From positions 45,813,678 through 45,877,677 of the forward strand of contig CM049307.1 in NCBI GenBank assembly GCA_026874595.1: DNA of 64,000 nt, given 5' to 3'. The notes beneath the pieces are model-generated. The model searched no databases. It worked only from the letters and a program-made list of their open reading frames with translations, and was not told the origin of the DNA. Shown piece after piece: positions 1 through 14,248 of this stretch. The position numbers were made by a program, and so were the translations under genes. Source of the stretch: Sipunculus nudus. Lineage: Eukaryota > Annelida > Sipuncula > Golfingiida > Sipunculidae. How positions within the stretch are numbered: the stretch's first letter is position 1; every line of letters begins with the position of its first letter.

Positions 1-3000
1 TAGACATATAAAGATTATCCTGTAGAGATTGGATCTGACATGTGAAGATTATCATCAACAGTAAACCAACCCCTGGGGTACTTCCATGGACCACCTCAGT
101 AGGATGGCCTTGTATCTTAGTGCTGTGAATGGTTCCCTGAGGACCCATTCTGGTCAATACTGGGACAAAGCTAGGCTCCCAAGCACTGTGTCCTTCCTGT
201 TAGCTTAGACAATAATTAATGCCCCTGTGTGGAGAGTGGGGGGTCCCTCAGCCTTCCCACAATTCCCTAGGGTAGCAGCTGATTAATCTGAAGGAGTGTT
301 CATTGACAGAGCATGATTTTAGAATCTAATCAAATTGCAGTAATCTATGGTTACTCAAGTGAAAGCAGCTACCAGTGCCTCAGGGTCAGATCTTCATTCT
401 AAAAGGGAAAACATGTCAATAGCTTGAGCCCCTGTGGTCAAGGATAGTTTGATCATCATTGATGTGCAGTTCATGCATCTCCCCTAGCTATATACTACAT
501 CAGTACACACAGGACTCGAATGGCCTAAATAAAGAGAGATCTATCTTTAATGTTAGAGAGGTTATTAAGGATAAGAAATTTTTTATCTTCAAGCTACAAC
601 TGACTGAAAATTAAACCATGGTCTCTAATTCAGAGGTGCCCACAGAAGATGAGTGTCCCCAGACAGGTTTACCTACAGTTACTAACTATTATGGGCAGTC
701 TCAAAAAGTCTTGTGTCCTTCCAGTCCAACAAATATATGAAAACATGTTTCATTAAAAGAATTCCATTATTTCAAAGTATATTCAAAGGAACACTTCAGT
801 AGCATTTAAGAAGAAAGTAATAATGTACAAGGCAGTAGTAAATGCCAGACCACAGTGAGTTCTGCAGGAACAGAAGGGTTAGCAGCACCCTATATATTGG
901 TGCAATTAATGTCAAACTCTTTGACTTCTTCAACGTGGCTATGTGTGGATGATTCAGACAATGAATCCCATCAGAATTCCAATGACGCGATGTTAAGTTG
1001 TTAACATACCTAGACCAACCCATTTTAACATTAACCTTGACTTCTCCAGGTAAATGGGACATCCATCACCTGTGTTTCTTCAGGTAAGTGATAAGACCAT
1101 TACCTGAGCTTATCCCAGGTATCTGATACAGTAATTACTCTCACTTTCTTTCAGGTAAACTGATACAGGAGTATCACTCCATTTCTTATACAAGTACTGA
1201 AGCAGGGAAACCATATCAACAGTAACAGCTGACAAAACAGCTATCCTTTGTTCTCAAGATTTGCGATATTTCTTCCACTGTTTATCCAGCAAAAAAAAGT
1301 AAATTTATAACTCCATCGTAGAAATTTAATCAGTAGTACTTCCTTCGAGGGGATTTTTTCAATATTATGCTTAATTTAGTAATAATATGCATTTGATGTC
1401 AACTGCAGTGCAATTTCTTATCTTGGAGAACCTGAGTAAACACTTAGTATTGAATTTCTCACTTGTAGGAGATGAGTCATTTTGCTTATCAAAATGAGAC
1501 ATCTATTGGTTTAAAATGAGCTACTAAATCAAGGGGTTAGGCTTGGAACAGTAATTATTCATTTTTTCATGAAAAGAACTTGTCTCTGGAGTCCTTAACT
1601 TTTGTTTGGGGTTTTTAGTCTGGAAAATATTTTTTAAAAGCAGTGTGCAAATTTTTATTTTTAAAGAAGTTAATATATTCCATGTAATCTGTACAAAGTA
1701 ATGTTGACTTAATTTTCATCTTTGTTACATAAATCTGTGATTCTCCTATACTAAATCCTTTATATACAATCTCTTACAGGCCAACATACAGCTGTAATTT
1801 GGCTCTAACTAAAAAGAAGAAGTTATTTCAATGTCAATTGTCTGTAATTTTCACTCATAAATCATTTTGGTCTGATTATGAACATGTAATGATGATCTGA
1901 AACAAAACACAGGAACAGATCTATTGAAAGAATGAAATTAAAGATCAGAAATTTTGTAATTTTCTGATGCATAATGTGTTCCAGAAGAGCTCATCAAAGA
2001 TTACACTTCTCACACAGCAGTTATACACTGAAGTCATTTCAGATCTCCTTCGCTTTGACTCCTGCAAGATTCTCTGGGTTTCAGCACCAGGCTTGCACAG
2101 GGAAAACAATTGTTATCAGACCAATAAGATCTGGTATTGGATTGTGCATCCTGCTCCAAGTTTTAAAATCTGTGACACCAAACTCAGCCTGAATCTTGGC
2201 CCTGTGCCAGCCCTGGTCTTGAGACCCACCAAAAAAATTCAAAATGGAGCATGGGTAAAAATATAATCTAGAATGACTGTGATGTGTAACCATTAACCAT
2301 TGTGTGAGGAAGTTTAATCCAATGAGTGAAACTTCCTCCGCAAAGGTTCACTATCGAATTTGATGTGAAGCAATCTGTATGTTAATATCCCTGTTCAGTG
2401 AAACCTATGTATTATGATCACTCTAGGACTAGTAAAAAATGGTTTTAATTGACAGGTGGTCTTATTATATAAATACAGGTGGTCTTTCAGACAGGCCCTA
2501 CTATATATACTGTTTATAGGGGTTATTGAAAGGTTTGCTGGAGAAATACAATACAGCACAGGTGAGTCACATCAATCATTTCATAAATAATGATAATTCA
2601 CAGACCACAGGTCATGACAGATAAACCACAACTGGATACACTACCCTGTATTAACCACATGTGGTTAGACCTCCGGTTTACGCAGTGACCACACAGGGAC
2701 AGCTCATATTTTCAAGCATCCATATATTACCATAAATTTAAGAAAATAGTTCTCTCTCCTTGCAGTTACTTAAAATATAATCGTTACATCTTTTCTTCAT
2801 AAGTTTACCACACGTGCATAGAGTTTGGTTCTGTGTATGGAGCAAAAATTTCAGAGAAGGTACAATTATCCAGGGGGTAGGTTTTATGGAGGCACATATA
2901 TTCTATAGTGCATTAATATTCATACACTGCATGCATACCCAGTATTAAGTCCTGTAATATAATATGAACATTACTCCTATACAACCTGTGGAAAAAGCCA

Positions 3001-4381
3001 TCAATAATGCTCTCATACAATAGATAACAAGCCTGAGGACTAAACCAATCAGGCCAACCACACGTAAGTACACTAAGTCATGGTATACTGAATAATAAAT
3101 ATCACACTCTAATGTAAACTGAATACTTTCCCTTTTTTTCTACATTTAATATACATTCATAATTCTTGCACCAGAGATCAAGGGGCTGTAAAATTGGTAC
3201 TTTTTATGATGTTCTTAAATGTTACTTCAGGCGGCAATTATATAACCTAGTTTCTCCCCTGTATCAACTGGACAGAAACTAAAGCCACAATACATTTTAC
3301 AGTACTTGCACTATGAAGACCAGTGATGATGCACATACACCACTCCATTATAAATTAATTAAACTACAAACCCACTTTCATCATGCTCAAAAAAGGTTGA
3401 TAAATTATTTCATAAGCAAAAATTGCTCAATTAACTGCAATTTCTATTAAGAAAATTCATTTTCTATGGTTTGATCATTTTATATTAATCAGTTTAATGC
3501 AATGGCTTTAACTTTACCCAATAAGTAATAGGTATAAAGTTTTAATGAAAACACATTCACATACACCTAAAATACATAACTGAACATTATCAAGACATCA
3601 CAATCCATGCAGTTCAACAAATTTGGAAAGTAAAAAGTAAAAGTTATTAGATTACATGAAGCTAAAATGTATTCATAACTGTCTGTAAACTTTGATCAAT
3701 TGAACACTGGTACTTTTATAAGTGATAAGAAATTGATTACAAGATAACACCAGACCATAATATGGATCAAGCATCCGTGCCCCCAGCTAGGTTATTGCTA
3801 CACTGTCTGAAGTGCAGATTCCTATAGCCTTAATCACACAATGAATGCGGGATACAAAGCGACTCAGTGATACAATTTTTTTGCATGGAATCCAACAATG
3901 TGTAATCCTATCTGCCACGATACCATGCAATTTAATAACTGACAACAGAAGTTTGTATTGTAGTCTTAAGCTAAAAAACTTAGGAAGGGAAATCCCATTT
4001 CTCAAATTCTGCCTGATCAATAAAGTGATACAGTAAATACAATTTTGATTTTTTTTTTCACAAAGAATTGAGACCAGTATGTATCAGACTTGCATTCACA
4101 GTGAATGTTCTTGTGTTATAATCATCAAGGGATAAACAGGTATTGGAAGACCTGGCAGGAATTTCTCTGACCCAAATGCAGACTAAATATTTTCCCTTGT
4201 ATATATGGCAATGGCTAAAGCATCAAGGGTTAGGATTTCAAGCATGGGATGTGGCCCAAATGATGCCCTCCCCGTGCCACAGCTGTAACCTAAAATTCTG
4301 GATCAATGTTTGAGAATTTCTGGCACAAAAATCTAAGACCCTTTCCTTCAAGAATCTGAAGTATTGATTATAATTACTTAC
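1..4381 (-). other. Caskin intron 2 (5' part)
   Basis: A+T-rich non-coding DNA downstream of the exon 2 donor. I searched the minus strand for an ankyrin-repeat exon continuing from ...QDEDG and saw none. It carries one short degenerate interspersed repeat at about 2396-2512. The open frames here (for example 1967-2266) lack splice context and family resemblance. Confidence 0.7.
2396..2512. repeat. Short repeat of the CAGTGAAACCT / GACAGGTGGTCTT family
   Basis: The start (CAGTGAAACCTATG) and the internal words GACAGGTGGTCTT and GGTGGTCTTTCAGACAGG are shared with the better-preserved element at 61941-62104. It looks like a decayed copy. Confidence 0.5.
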
Positions 4382-4433
4382 CCATCTTCATCTTGGTAGT
4401 TGACATTCAGTTTCTTGTTGGAGCCAATGATTT
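4382..4433 (-). CDS. CASKIN: Caskin orthologue, coding exon 2
   Basis: This 52-nt exon lies between acceptor gatcttccag and donor gtaagtaatt, both on the minus strand. With the one base carried from exon 1 it reads K-I-I-G-S-N-K-K then LNVNYQDEDG, ending in phase 2 inside the glycine codon. In vertebrate caskins the residues between the N-terminal helix and the first ankyrin repeat read much the same (a KLLGS-like segment, then a (L/I)NVN(Y/F)QD-x-DG motif), so order, spacing and phase all fit. The next segment, which should open the first ankyrin repeat, is not in positions 1-4381 and must lie beyond the left edge. It is too short for ordinary ORF prediction and is easily missed. Confidence 0.87.
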
Positions 4434-6461
4434 CTGGAAGATCAATTATAGTAAAAGGTAAGTTCACTTAACATGCCATCCTATATCAATATCTCAGTCA
4501 ACATTTTTTTCTTTCGTTAAATATTACTCACCAGTAAACAAATATAAGTGAACATGCCTCTGTAATTCAAAATTGTATATGACTGTGTCAAGATAAAAAG
4601 AAAATGCACTGGCAAAAAAAACAATTTGGACATTCATATTTAAGTTAAAATTGGTGGAGGTGTGAACAAATAGCTTCTTATTATGTTTATGGGCAAAAGT
4701 CACAATTGTACTGTGGGCAATCATCTTACAGCTTTTTGTCTAGTGCAAAAACCTCCTTGCAAAATGGCTTTGGAGTCCAAAAAAAGATGAGGTGTTAGAT
4801 TTCTACCCAACTTTCAACAAGTTGTAATAAAGTTTTACTTTACTGAATATGATGAGAACTAAAGTGTTTTAAGTCCAAAGTATGTGTCATTCATGCACTA
4901 GGATCACATTTATGCAGTGCATTTTACCAACAAGTTAATGAAATCTTTAAAATATATAAAATTTATAATTAGACTTCAACCAAAGATTACTGAAGATCAG
5001 TGTGTCATAATTATTTGGTAAAATGTTTGTCAAAAGCAGAAAACATAATTGTGTATAGCAAAATTGGTCAAAAGCAGAAAAACAAAATAATTATATATAG
5101 CAAAAGATAACATCAGTAAAACACTCTCAAAGGTCTTCCATATTTCTAACAATTTATCACTGAATAAACAAATGATAACCAGAGTCTTTCACAATGAAAT
5201 ATGATTCAAACATGAATTTTTCAAAAAAACCAAACAGTTCTTTCACAAAACACAATGGTTTCAGCTTCAGTGGACCAACAGTGTAACAACTGCCAACACA
5301 AAAAGAAATGTAATTCATACATCAATGAATTAAAAATGTTCTATATAAATTATTTCTCAAAGAGAAAATTTGAATACATAACTTGAATAAATTTGCTACA
5401 ATTTTCCATCAAAATAAGTCACAAAAAGACCTGATTCAGCAGATTACCTTATCCAAACATTGTTGAAGTCTATAAATTGACAGATCACTTTCGATCCCAT
5501 TTCACACCAGGTTTCACTTAGCACACAGAATGATGAAATGAGGTTTATTTAACATGTAAAGATCAAACAATTCTGCTGTTTGGCCCCATTTAAAGACTGA
5601 TCTACGAGCATGTTACTGTGATGTACCAAAATAATCACTGGTTCAATGAAAGCTGGGAAAACACCTGACAGGCACCTGTGCAATATTTGAAAACGAGCAA
5701 ACATGCGAAAACATAAAAGAAGGGGATTGGCCTATTGTGCTTGAATCAAAGATTCAATGAAGGGAAACACATTCACCTCTTTAAGGTAGGTATGTCAAAT
5801 AATATTAAGAATTACAATTGTGTGAAAGAGTGTTATTTCACAAACACAGTTTGTTAGATAAATGTTTTATATGTTGACATAACAGTACTGAAACAAATAA
5901 ATTTAGGGGTTATTTCCTTTATTTACGATCTGTGATATTATGCAGACCAAATAGTTACATAATTTTACCCATGGTGTTGGGGTTTTGTCTTTGTCTTACT
6001 GGAGATATTCAAGAAACTTTGTGGAATAAGTGGCTTTAGTGTCATATATAACATAATAAATTTTGTTAGTTATGTGGATGCATACAAGGATTGATGATTT
6101 CTCCTCAGTGGATCACCCTTCTCTTTAACTTTCACCTCTATTTTTTTACATGCCCCTTCCTTCTGCTGTGACTGAAGTGTTTGCCCTCTACCGAGAACTC
6201 TCTAATCTGAACTCACCATGACTTTAATAAGCACATAGCTGCTACTGCAGGCATGCACAAGAAAACCCCAAGCTATTTATGTTGGGTTGTCTGTAATACA
6301 GTTGCAGAGTTGTTCTACTGATGGGATTAAACACCTGAGAATTTTCCTAATTATGTCCTTGCAACAATATAAAACTTAAAAGTTTAACTTTTACTAATTT
6401 AATTTATGGAAACCTAATTGCTAGTTCATGACAGCAGTACCAGAAAATAATTTTCACACAA

Positions 6462-6660
6462 GGGTAGGACATAGCTTAGTGGTTAAGGTGTTGGACTTCA
6501 GAGCTTAAGGTCCCTAGTTCGAACTCCGTCGGTGCATCAATGGCATGATGGTGAAATCTTGCTAGAACCTCAAAGATTCACACTAATTTGTCTTAATGAC
6601 AGGTTATGACTTCTGGATTATTCCTAACCCCGTGCATATAAAACCTGAAATCCAGACGGC
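6462..6660 (+). mobile_element. tRNA-derived SINE
   Basis: The head resembles a tRNA gene. A perfect pol III A box (TAGCTTAGTGG) is at 6472-6482 and a near-consensus B box (GTTCGAACTC) at 6517-6526, at the usual spacing. The acceptor arms do not pair as in a real tRNA, and non-tRNA sequence follows, ending in an ATAAAACCTGAAATCC-like tail. This is a retroposed SINE, not a tRNA gene. The 3' limit is approximate. Confidence 0.65.
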
Positions 6661-7140
6661 TTAATAATAACCTATCATCCTTATCTTATGAATACCTTCA
6701 TCCTCATTCAATAGACAATGCCAAAAACAGGACACGAATCTATCCTCAAAAAAACTTTCAAATAAAATCATGGATCCCTGGTATATTTTTCTGATTCATG
6801 TAAGAATTCCAACATAAAAGATAATGGAATGTGATAATTTGTCACAATTTCTTTCAGTGCCAAAAACAGGACACTTGTTCAAATACAATGCAATCTTAAC
6901 AATTCATCTCAGCAGGTGACAATCTACACACATAGTTTATCATTTAAGTCAACACAGGAAATTACCTGGATTTTTCACTCTGGTAAGATTCCTATGTTAG
7001 ACAAAGAAGATACAGTAATAATACCCCATTACCTGCAGAAATTGTTTAGCTCAGTAGAATTCTTTCTGAAGCAGATTGATCATTCATGATAGCAAGATAA
7101 ACAGCCTGATTTTTCAGACCAGTGCATTAGAATTACAGGG

Positions 7141-7446
7141 AGCTCTCTCTCTCCATCTTACTCTCATTCTCTCTCTCTCTCTCGATTTCTCTCTTCTTCC
7201 ATCTCTCTCTCTCTCCCTCTCAATCTCTCTCTCAATCTCTCTCTCTATCTCTCTCAATCTCTCTCTCTCTCTATCTCTCTCTCAACCACTCAATCTCTAT
7301 TTCTCAATCTCTCTATATCAATCTCTCTCTCTCTCTCTCCATCTCTTTCTCAATCTCTCTCTCTCTATCTCTCTCAATCCCTCTCTCTCTCTATCTCTCT
7401 CTCAACCACTCTCTCTATTTCTCAATCTCTCTCTCTCTCTCTCTCA
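7141..7446. repeat. CT-rich interrupted microsatellite
   Basis: About 300 bases of (CT)n broken by regular CAAT insertions (CTCTCAATCTCT-type units). It creates a spurious Leu/Ser-rich open frame at 7076-7498. Confidence 0.9.
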
Positions 7447-9062
7447 CACACAAACCAACAGTTCAAACTTCCGGTCCAATGTATACCAAAACAAGTAAAA
7501 TCTGGATGATCAATTGCTGCATACTGGATGATCAATTAATATTAATTAGAAATATGGAGATATACTTTCATACGTAATATTTAAGAAGTTCATATTTATG
7601 TGAAATACTGGGTTTTATTTTTACAGTATATTTTAGTTTTACTTCTTTTTTTATATGTTTCCATATCTTGTGTCTATTGCAGGGATGTACCAGAAATCTT
7701 ACCATAAAATAACCAAGAACATCACATAGTAAATAGTCCCTCTGGACTTGAGAAACAGTCAAGAGGGACTAAGGTTAAATCAATTATGAGGAAATAATTT
7801 GAAATTATGACAATAAAGGACATCTTTGAGGCTGAGATGAGCTTTCGCCATACTGCATTAACAGTGCTACAACAGATAACCTGGAGGTCCCTAGCTTATT
7901 CAAAAGTCATATATATGCTTCAACAACCAGTCTATATTCTGACCCCATCAGCTGGTGTGTGCCAAAATATGACCAACCATCCAACTGGTCCAAATATGAC
8001 CAACCACTGCACTTTGATATCCAGGTTTACAAGGGATTCTACAAATTGCTCTTTGTGTTCACCTGTTCATGCATGGTCCCTCTGGTCACATATGAAGGTC
8101 TCAATTATACTCTCAAGAAAGATTATTGTTCATTCAGTCAAGCGGGGACAACCAGACCGGTTCCTTTGTGATAGGGTGACCACAGCCAAAACAGAGGAAA
8201 CCTGGACCTTCCAGAGTTCAGGTTGGCAGATATACTGCCAGAAAAATTCAGTAATATTTGTAATCACTGTGTAAGACATCATTCCTGTATTAATGACATA
8301 AATGGAGGTCAAGTGTTCACCATCTGTTTATCCATACCAAAATGTTATTTCACTTATTTTATAAATTTCATCCGAAGGTGAACACTGCACTGATATTATG
8401 GGTACAGAATTTTGGAATATATACATAGATCCAGATAAAAGATAATCTTTTCTATAACAGATTAGAAAGAAATCACCAACAGTCAGTCCTGATATCTGGT
8501 GGGAGATTTTGGTACTATAAGGACAGGTGTGTCTAAAGGCTGGGAAGATATGATTTAATGTAAGCTTGATACTCAGGTGGTACTTTAAATCAAACTTGTC
8601 AGCAATAAGAAATCTCAGAATACTCTCTCATACTAAACTGAGCTAAATCAGTCTGTGACAATACACTCTGGATGGAATCATAATATTTGTAAAATTGGAA
8701 TTTGCAGCAAAATAATTTTATCAGTACAAGAGATTTGTACCTAAATAATGAATAAACACCTCTCAAGTACAATATCTACTTAGCCATCTTCAGAGCTTCA
8801 TGACCTCAGGTTAATAACCCTCTACAAGTGCCCATGTTTGGACAGCAATAAATCTGTGCATCCCCAAGCAAGTCCCTGTATTTGCCATGTTCAAAGCAGG
8901 TTGCTGATTACCAGGCACATGTTTGCAGATTAATATTCCTCTCATTCCTACTCTTCTTCCAAATGAAAATTTTACTTTATGGATTAGTACAAATTTGTCA
9001 ATATCACAAATATGGATCAAACCTTTCTAAACCTGATTCTATTCATTGTGAATAAAGGTGGA

Positions 9063-9335
9063 GCTTGGTGGCGTAATGGATAGTGCGCTTGACTTGTGAC
9101 TGCAAAGTTGTGGGTTCGTGTCCCGATCTGACCGCTGTCTGCACTAAGACTCCTAGCCAAAGTCTTTACCACAAGGATGCCCTCTCTCAACCCAGGAGTG
9201 ATAAGGTACTGGTCAAGGGAGGAAGGCAAGTGCAGAAAGAATAACCTTCCAGCGCCTGTTATGGCTGCTTGGGTTGTATGCTCCCCGGGGAGCCGAGAAA
9301 AGCTACAAGAATTAACACAAAGGCAAATTGTAAAG
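9063..9335 (+). mobile_element. tRNA-derived SINE (second family)
   Basis: The A box TGGCGTAATGG (9069-9079) is perfect. The B box GGTTCGTGTCC (9113-9123) has one mismatch, and the spacing is normal for pol III. A conserved-looking body follows (about 9140-9330, containing CCCCGGGGAGC). The head sequence differs from the SINE at 6462, so at least two SINE families are present. The 3' end is not sharply defined. Confidence 0.65.
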
Positions 9336-11411
9336 TTGGATGAGACTGACATGTTCAGTGATATCATACTATAAACCCTAACCTTTACCTTTTCACTTTT
9401 TTCACCAGCTGCTCAGTTGAATCCTGGATTTCCTTTCCTGTTTGAAGCTGTGAATACATGACCTGTTCACAATCATATTGAACTGATAAGGCCTACTGGT
9501 ATAGAGAATCATGTCAGTCATATGGAAGAATTAAATGCAAAGGCCATCCATACTGTCACACTGATATTCCTGTAAAGTACCAAAAATCTTAACATTAAGC
9601 TAAAACTGAGGAATTAAACACAATTTAAGATTATAAGAATATAGTAATTCTATCCCTATGGTAACACCCATTCTTTCATAAGCCTCAAACAGCTCTCAAT
9701 TACATAGGAGACATGCTTCTATGCAGTCAAAAAGTTTAACAAACATGAGAGGGAATTACCAATAGGCTGAGTTATTACAGTCTTCTTTTGCACTTGGAAG
9801 GTGTTGTCAGAAAGTATAAAAAAAATACATCTTACAATGGTCTGATCAATTTTGTAGAAGTGACAGCATACTCGTTGCCTGGGAGCTGCTGTCAAAAATG
9901 ACCAAAATATTTGCTTGCTCACCAAGATTAGATTTACAATGTGATTCTTGACACAAGAGGGCATGCAACTCTAACATTTCCACAAAATCTCTTATGTCAG
10001 CAGGGCGAAGTCCTGCAATCCTGATTACCCCTGATGGTCACAGTTTTGCCCTGACAGGCTGTGGACTACATATTGTTCCTGCATTTGACCTGATCCTGAC
10101 ACAAAGCCCACATTGTTGTTGGAAACAAAAAGAGATCACAGGGAGTTGATGTGAACTTATCTGTGGACCCATATTATTATCAGAGCCAACCCACACAAGC
10201 TTTAAAGTTAACACACATAGGCCACAACCAGCCCACACAACCCTCAACTGTCAGCCCACATGATCCATCATTGTTCTTCATGAGAGTGATATTGAGATGC
10301 AGTGCACACAAACAAGATCACTGTGTAGAAAGCGTTATGTAGTATATCATATAAGGTAATGTGTAACTGATAATTTTATATATAATCGGTGCTACTAATG
10401 AGTATAACACATGGTGGTTAACATCTTAAGTTCTTTTTTAAATGGCCAATTTAAACTGTAAAATGACACTTTTCAGTATACATATAATTTGTCACGGTCA
10501 CAATTCAAATCTAAGAATATCTTGAACAACACTGAAACTGCAATCTTGCCAATGTGAATTTAAAGCTGCATGAATTTCAACATTGGCTGTACAACATATA
10601 CCTTTGCTTGGAGCCATGTCATAAACCTAACTAGCTCAGTATGGTTTACATTGTTCCCAAATGTGAAATAAACCTACACTGTCACACAAATGTGAGACTA
10701 ACAGTCATGAAAATGTGAGCTATACTTCCTTTACACAGGTGTATGTATCTAAATTTAGAGCTTAAATATATAGAAACAGAAAGAAGACAGCTGTGTTACA
10801 CATTTCTGACAGCTTCACATCTTGTTGGGATACGTCTCAATGGATTCATCCAACTCCACTCATGTCCAACTGGATACCCTCCAACTGGGACACAGATGAC
10901 CATTACAGCTTAAAAATATAGTGTGTGGTGTTGGGGATACAGAGGATCAAAAGTTATCAAACTACTTCAGCATGTAGTGCTGTGGATAAGTAAGGCATCA
11001 CCGTAATCGCTGGTCTCCTGAAATCAGGTGTGCCTGTGATCCTGGCTGCGTCCCTGTTAATGGTGACCTGGCTTGTAGATGAAAGTAACATCAGTAACAT
11101 AATGCAAAGATCACAAGACCAACCATCCCCCCTCCTCCCTATCCCAACCCACATACACACTTAGTCAGAATGAACCACACACACACACACACCCACGCTT
11201 TGTCAGGATGAACTATGAAACAGTTTACATATTTATAAGTAGTGTTGTGCCGATTGATCAATTACCTTGAATGATGATTGTTCATTTTCTTTAATAAAAC
11301 AATAATCTATTAAATTTTATCAGTTTCATCTTTGTATACCAACCAATAAAAAAGTATTATTTAGGTATTATAAGCTAGTATTAGCTAGTCTTATAAGCTA
11401 GAAAAATAATG

Positions 11412-11586
11412 AAAACCTATCCTTACAGGCACCTCTGTACAAATGCCACCTCCTATTTACAGCCACTTACAGGCAGTCCATTGAAAGCAGGTCCTGAAAT
11501 CTATAACCTCACTACTAAGGGCACCTCTCTATTGAGGGCAAACTGTCAGGTCCCGCCAGTGTCTGTAACTGGGAGGTTCTACTGTA
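11412..11586. repeat. Decayed MITE-like repeat
   Basis: The right end reads GGGAGGTTCTACTGTA, matching the terminal word of the element at 61941-62104. The interior has repeated CACCTC/GAGGTG-type words. The left edge is approximate. Confidence 0.4.
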
Positions 11587-12906
11587 ACCCGACCATCACC
11601 CTGTTCATTTAGCATAGCCACGTCTCTGACTGTATTCTGTTTATGATCACTATGATAACATAAGTGACTGAGTCTGCATGAAAACAGACTTGTAGACCTC
11701 ATATTTCACAGAAATACTGAAGGTACAATTCAGTCATGTCAATTCAAAATGTCAGTAAAACAATCAGATCATATGTGACTTTCAATTGGCTAGTCTGGTT
11801 TAGAGATTAAAGCAAAATCGGGATCAAACACAAGCATCACAGGATGAACTTCTCCTTCCCGCTGCGGCTTTTAAAAGTAAATTGACATTTCAGCAGCCAT
11901 ACTTTTTTAAGATAACAAGATAAACATCCATTACAAAACTTCTGACGAGTCGTTATCCAAGTTGATTACATTAACCATATCTGATCTAGGGCGCCTTTTA
12001 CAGATCATGCAGGATCACAGCTTGGACACTTATTAACCGTTACAAAAAAATAACAAGCAATGTCTTTATCCAAAAAGCATGTGCCAGTGGCTACAAATCT
12101 ATCATTTACAATTATTAGTGCTTTTTTTCAAGGATAAGCTGCAATACACAATATAGACCATACTCATTGTACTGTATTAAGTGTGATGAGTCTTTTAAAC
12201 TTTAATCTCCCTGCATTTAGCCACGAGGGCAGATAACACACCTTCAATGCGGCCAATAGCTTTATGTGACTTTCAAGTGTTCCTCTTCAGATAAACAAGG
12301 CACCGTACATATAGGGCACAAGGAAACAGGCTGTGTTCCTCTTTCACTCCAGTAATACTGCAAATCTCTGCCAGCATTTAGTGCTGATAGAAAGCACCTA
12401 CTATGAGTCATGTAGAACAATTTCTTGTAAACTGTTCTGTAACTATATAGTGGTATAATACTTTCCTACACAGTACCACAACATAATATTGAGTGAAGAA
12501 TTTTCAATTTATTGAGAAATTCTATGGACATACAAATGGAAAATTTATACACCTGTGTAATTAGCTGACTTGATCCACTCATACTCTCATATTCATCCTC
12601 GTACACCAGCTGCCAATATAAGCATTATGTTTGGTGATTTTATACCATATCATACACTTTCAATTTCCTTTATTTTCATTTCATATGGTACCTGGCCTTA
12701 TCTTACACCAGCCTCACCCTCCCCCCCTCCCACCACCACCAGCTATATGTCAGCCTGAATGAATTAATATCATCAAGATAAAGTGGATCAATTATTAAAC
12801 TATTTTCATTAGTCAACAAGATATGGTCTAGAAATCTGTAATTTTGAAATATCAATATCTTTGATAATACTTTAATTTTTAACCAAATATATCTTTTATA
12901 TATATA

Positions 12907-14058
12907 TGTCAAGGCCCAGATCCCAATCTGGCCCAATCGGCGATTGGTTCAGACCAAATGCTAATCAGGATTTGGTCCGGCCTAAACCCCAATCATTAAC
13001 TTTTAGGAAAGAGAATGAGTTCCTGTCTGAACTTATCAAGGATCAGGACAGCCCAGACCTAGATTCAGAGCATGCCTATGTCCATGACAGGATGTCTGAA
13101 ATTATAACTTAATAAGTAATGACAAATTTTAATTTAGTTTGTAGTCAGTGTTAATTATTCTATCTTAATAACTTAATTAATATTTAAGTTTGAATTTATT
13201 GATTGATTATATTTATTGTAAATATTTTTCAATTCCTTGTATTATTTTTCAAGTCCTTGTATTATTTTTCAAGTTGAATTATTATTTCCAGTATTTTCAT
13301 CAGATTTTTTATTCAACTTTTTATGTAACAACTGAACTAGTTTAAGCTGACTCACTCTGTAAATAAGTGTATATATTTGATGCGTTTTGTAGGTAGAATA
13401 AATTGTTAGATGGATGATATATATAAGAAGTTAAGTATCATATAAAGTTTTCAGTCCCCAGTTTTCAAATAAGGATATTCTTAACTTGTATCAACTCATT
13501 TACAGCTTACATTCATATGAAAAGTCCTGATTTCATGAAAACCAACAATTTATAACTTCTCATATCAACATTTTCAACTAAATATATGTATATATTCATG
13601 TTTTTATTACATATATTAATATATATAAAATTATATTTTTTACTCAACTTGGTTTATTGTTTTCATGTCTTAACCTTATGGAATATAATGTTTAGCCAAA
13701 AGCCTGCTCTAGTCTGCCATGGAATCTTAATCAGGAACTGTTCCAGACCAGATCTCGATCAGGGTTTAGGCCAGACCTAATCCTGATCAGGATTTGGTCT
13801 GGACCAATCAGGAATTGGTCCAGCCCAGATCCCGATCGAGATTTGGTCTGGACCAATTCCCGATTGGTCTGGACCAATCGCCAATTGGTCCAGACCAGAT
13901 CCTGATCAGGATTTGGTTTGGCCTAAACCCCGACTGGGATCTGGTCTGGACAAGGGCTGGACCAGATCCCGATCGGGGTTTAGGCCGGACCAAATCCTGA
14001 TCAGGATCTGGTCTGGACCGATCGCCGATTGGTCCAGATCAAGATCTGGGCCTTAACA
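12907..14058. mobile_element. Foldback element 1 (CCAGA/TCTGG palindromes)
   Basis: It starts TGTCAAGGCCCAGATC and ends GATCTGGGCCTTAACA, near-perfect inverted termini, set in TA-repeat DNA. The ends (12907-12990 and about 13730-14058) are built of short palindromes pairing GATCTGGTCTGG with CCAGACCAGATC. The interior is ordinary A+T-rich DNA and includes a short open frame at 13000-13112. The sequence shows a non-autonomous foldback-type element; its superfamily is not clear. Confidence 0.7.
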
Positions 14059-14064
14059 TATATA

Positions 14065-14234
14065 TGTCAAGGCCCAAGTTAGAATCAGGCCCAATTTAAA
14101 ACTGGGCCAGCCCATATCAGTTTAAAACTGGTCTGGCCCAGATTAGAATTTAGATCTGGGCCGGTCCAAATCAAAATTTTGATCTGGGCTGGCCCAGTTT
14201 TAAATTTGGCCAGATTCTAATCTGGGCCTCGACA
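14065..14234. mobile_element. Foldback element 2 (short)
   Basis: A 170-bp unit from TGTCAAGGCCCAAGTT to CTGGGCCTCGACA, made almost wholly of TTTAAACTGGGCC / GGCCCAGTTTAAA palindromes. Its right part is nearly identical to the right end of element 3 (16060-16206), so it looks like a minimal or internally deleted relative. Confidence 0.65.
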
Positions 14235-14248
14235 TATACATATATATA

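Noticed and set aside
6462-6536. A genuine tRNA gene (also 9063-9135)
   Set aside because: Pol III boxes are present but the acceptor and anticodon arms do not pair properly and unrelated sequence follows, as in SINEs.
7076-7498. 140-codon Leu/Ser-rich open frame
   Set aside because: It is the translation of a CT-rich microsatellite.
7807-8274. 155-codon open frame on the plus strand
   Set aside because: Its composition is not protein-like, there is no recognisable motif, and it lies inside the antisense caskin intron with overlapping frames in other phases.
12906-14000. Overlapping frames rich in Asp/Gln/Trp/Pro (12906-13112, 13794-14000)
   Set aside because: They mostly translate the CCAGA/TCTGG palindromes; both strands are open because the DNA is self-complementary.
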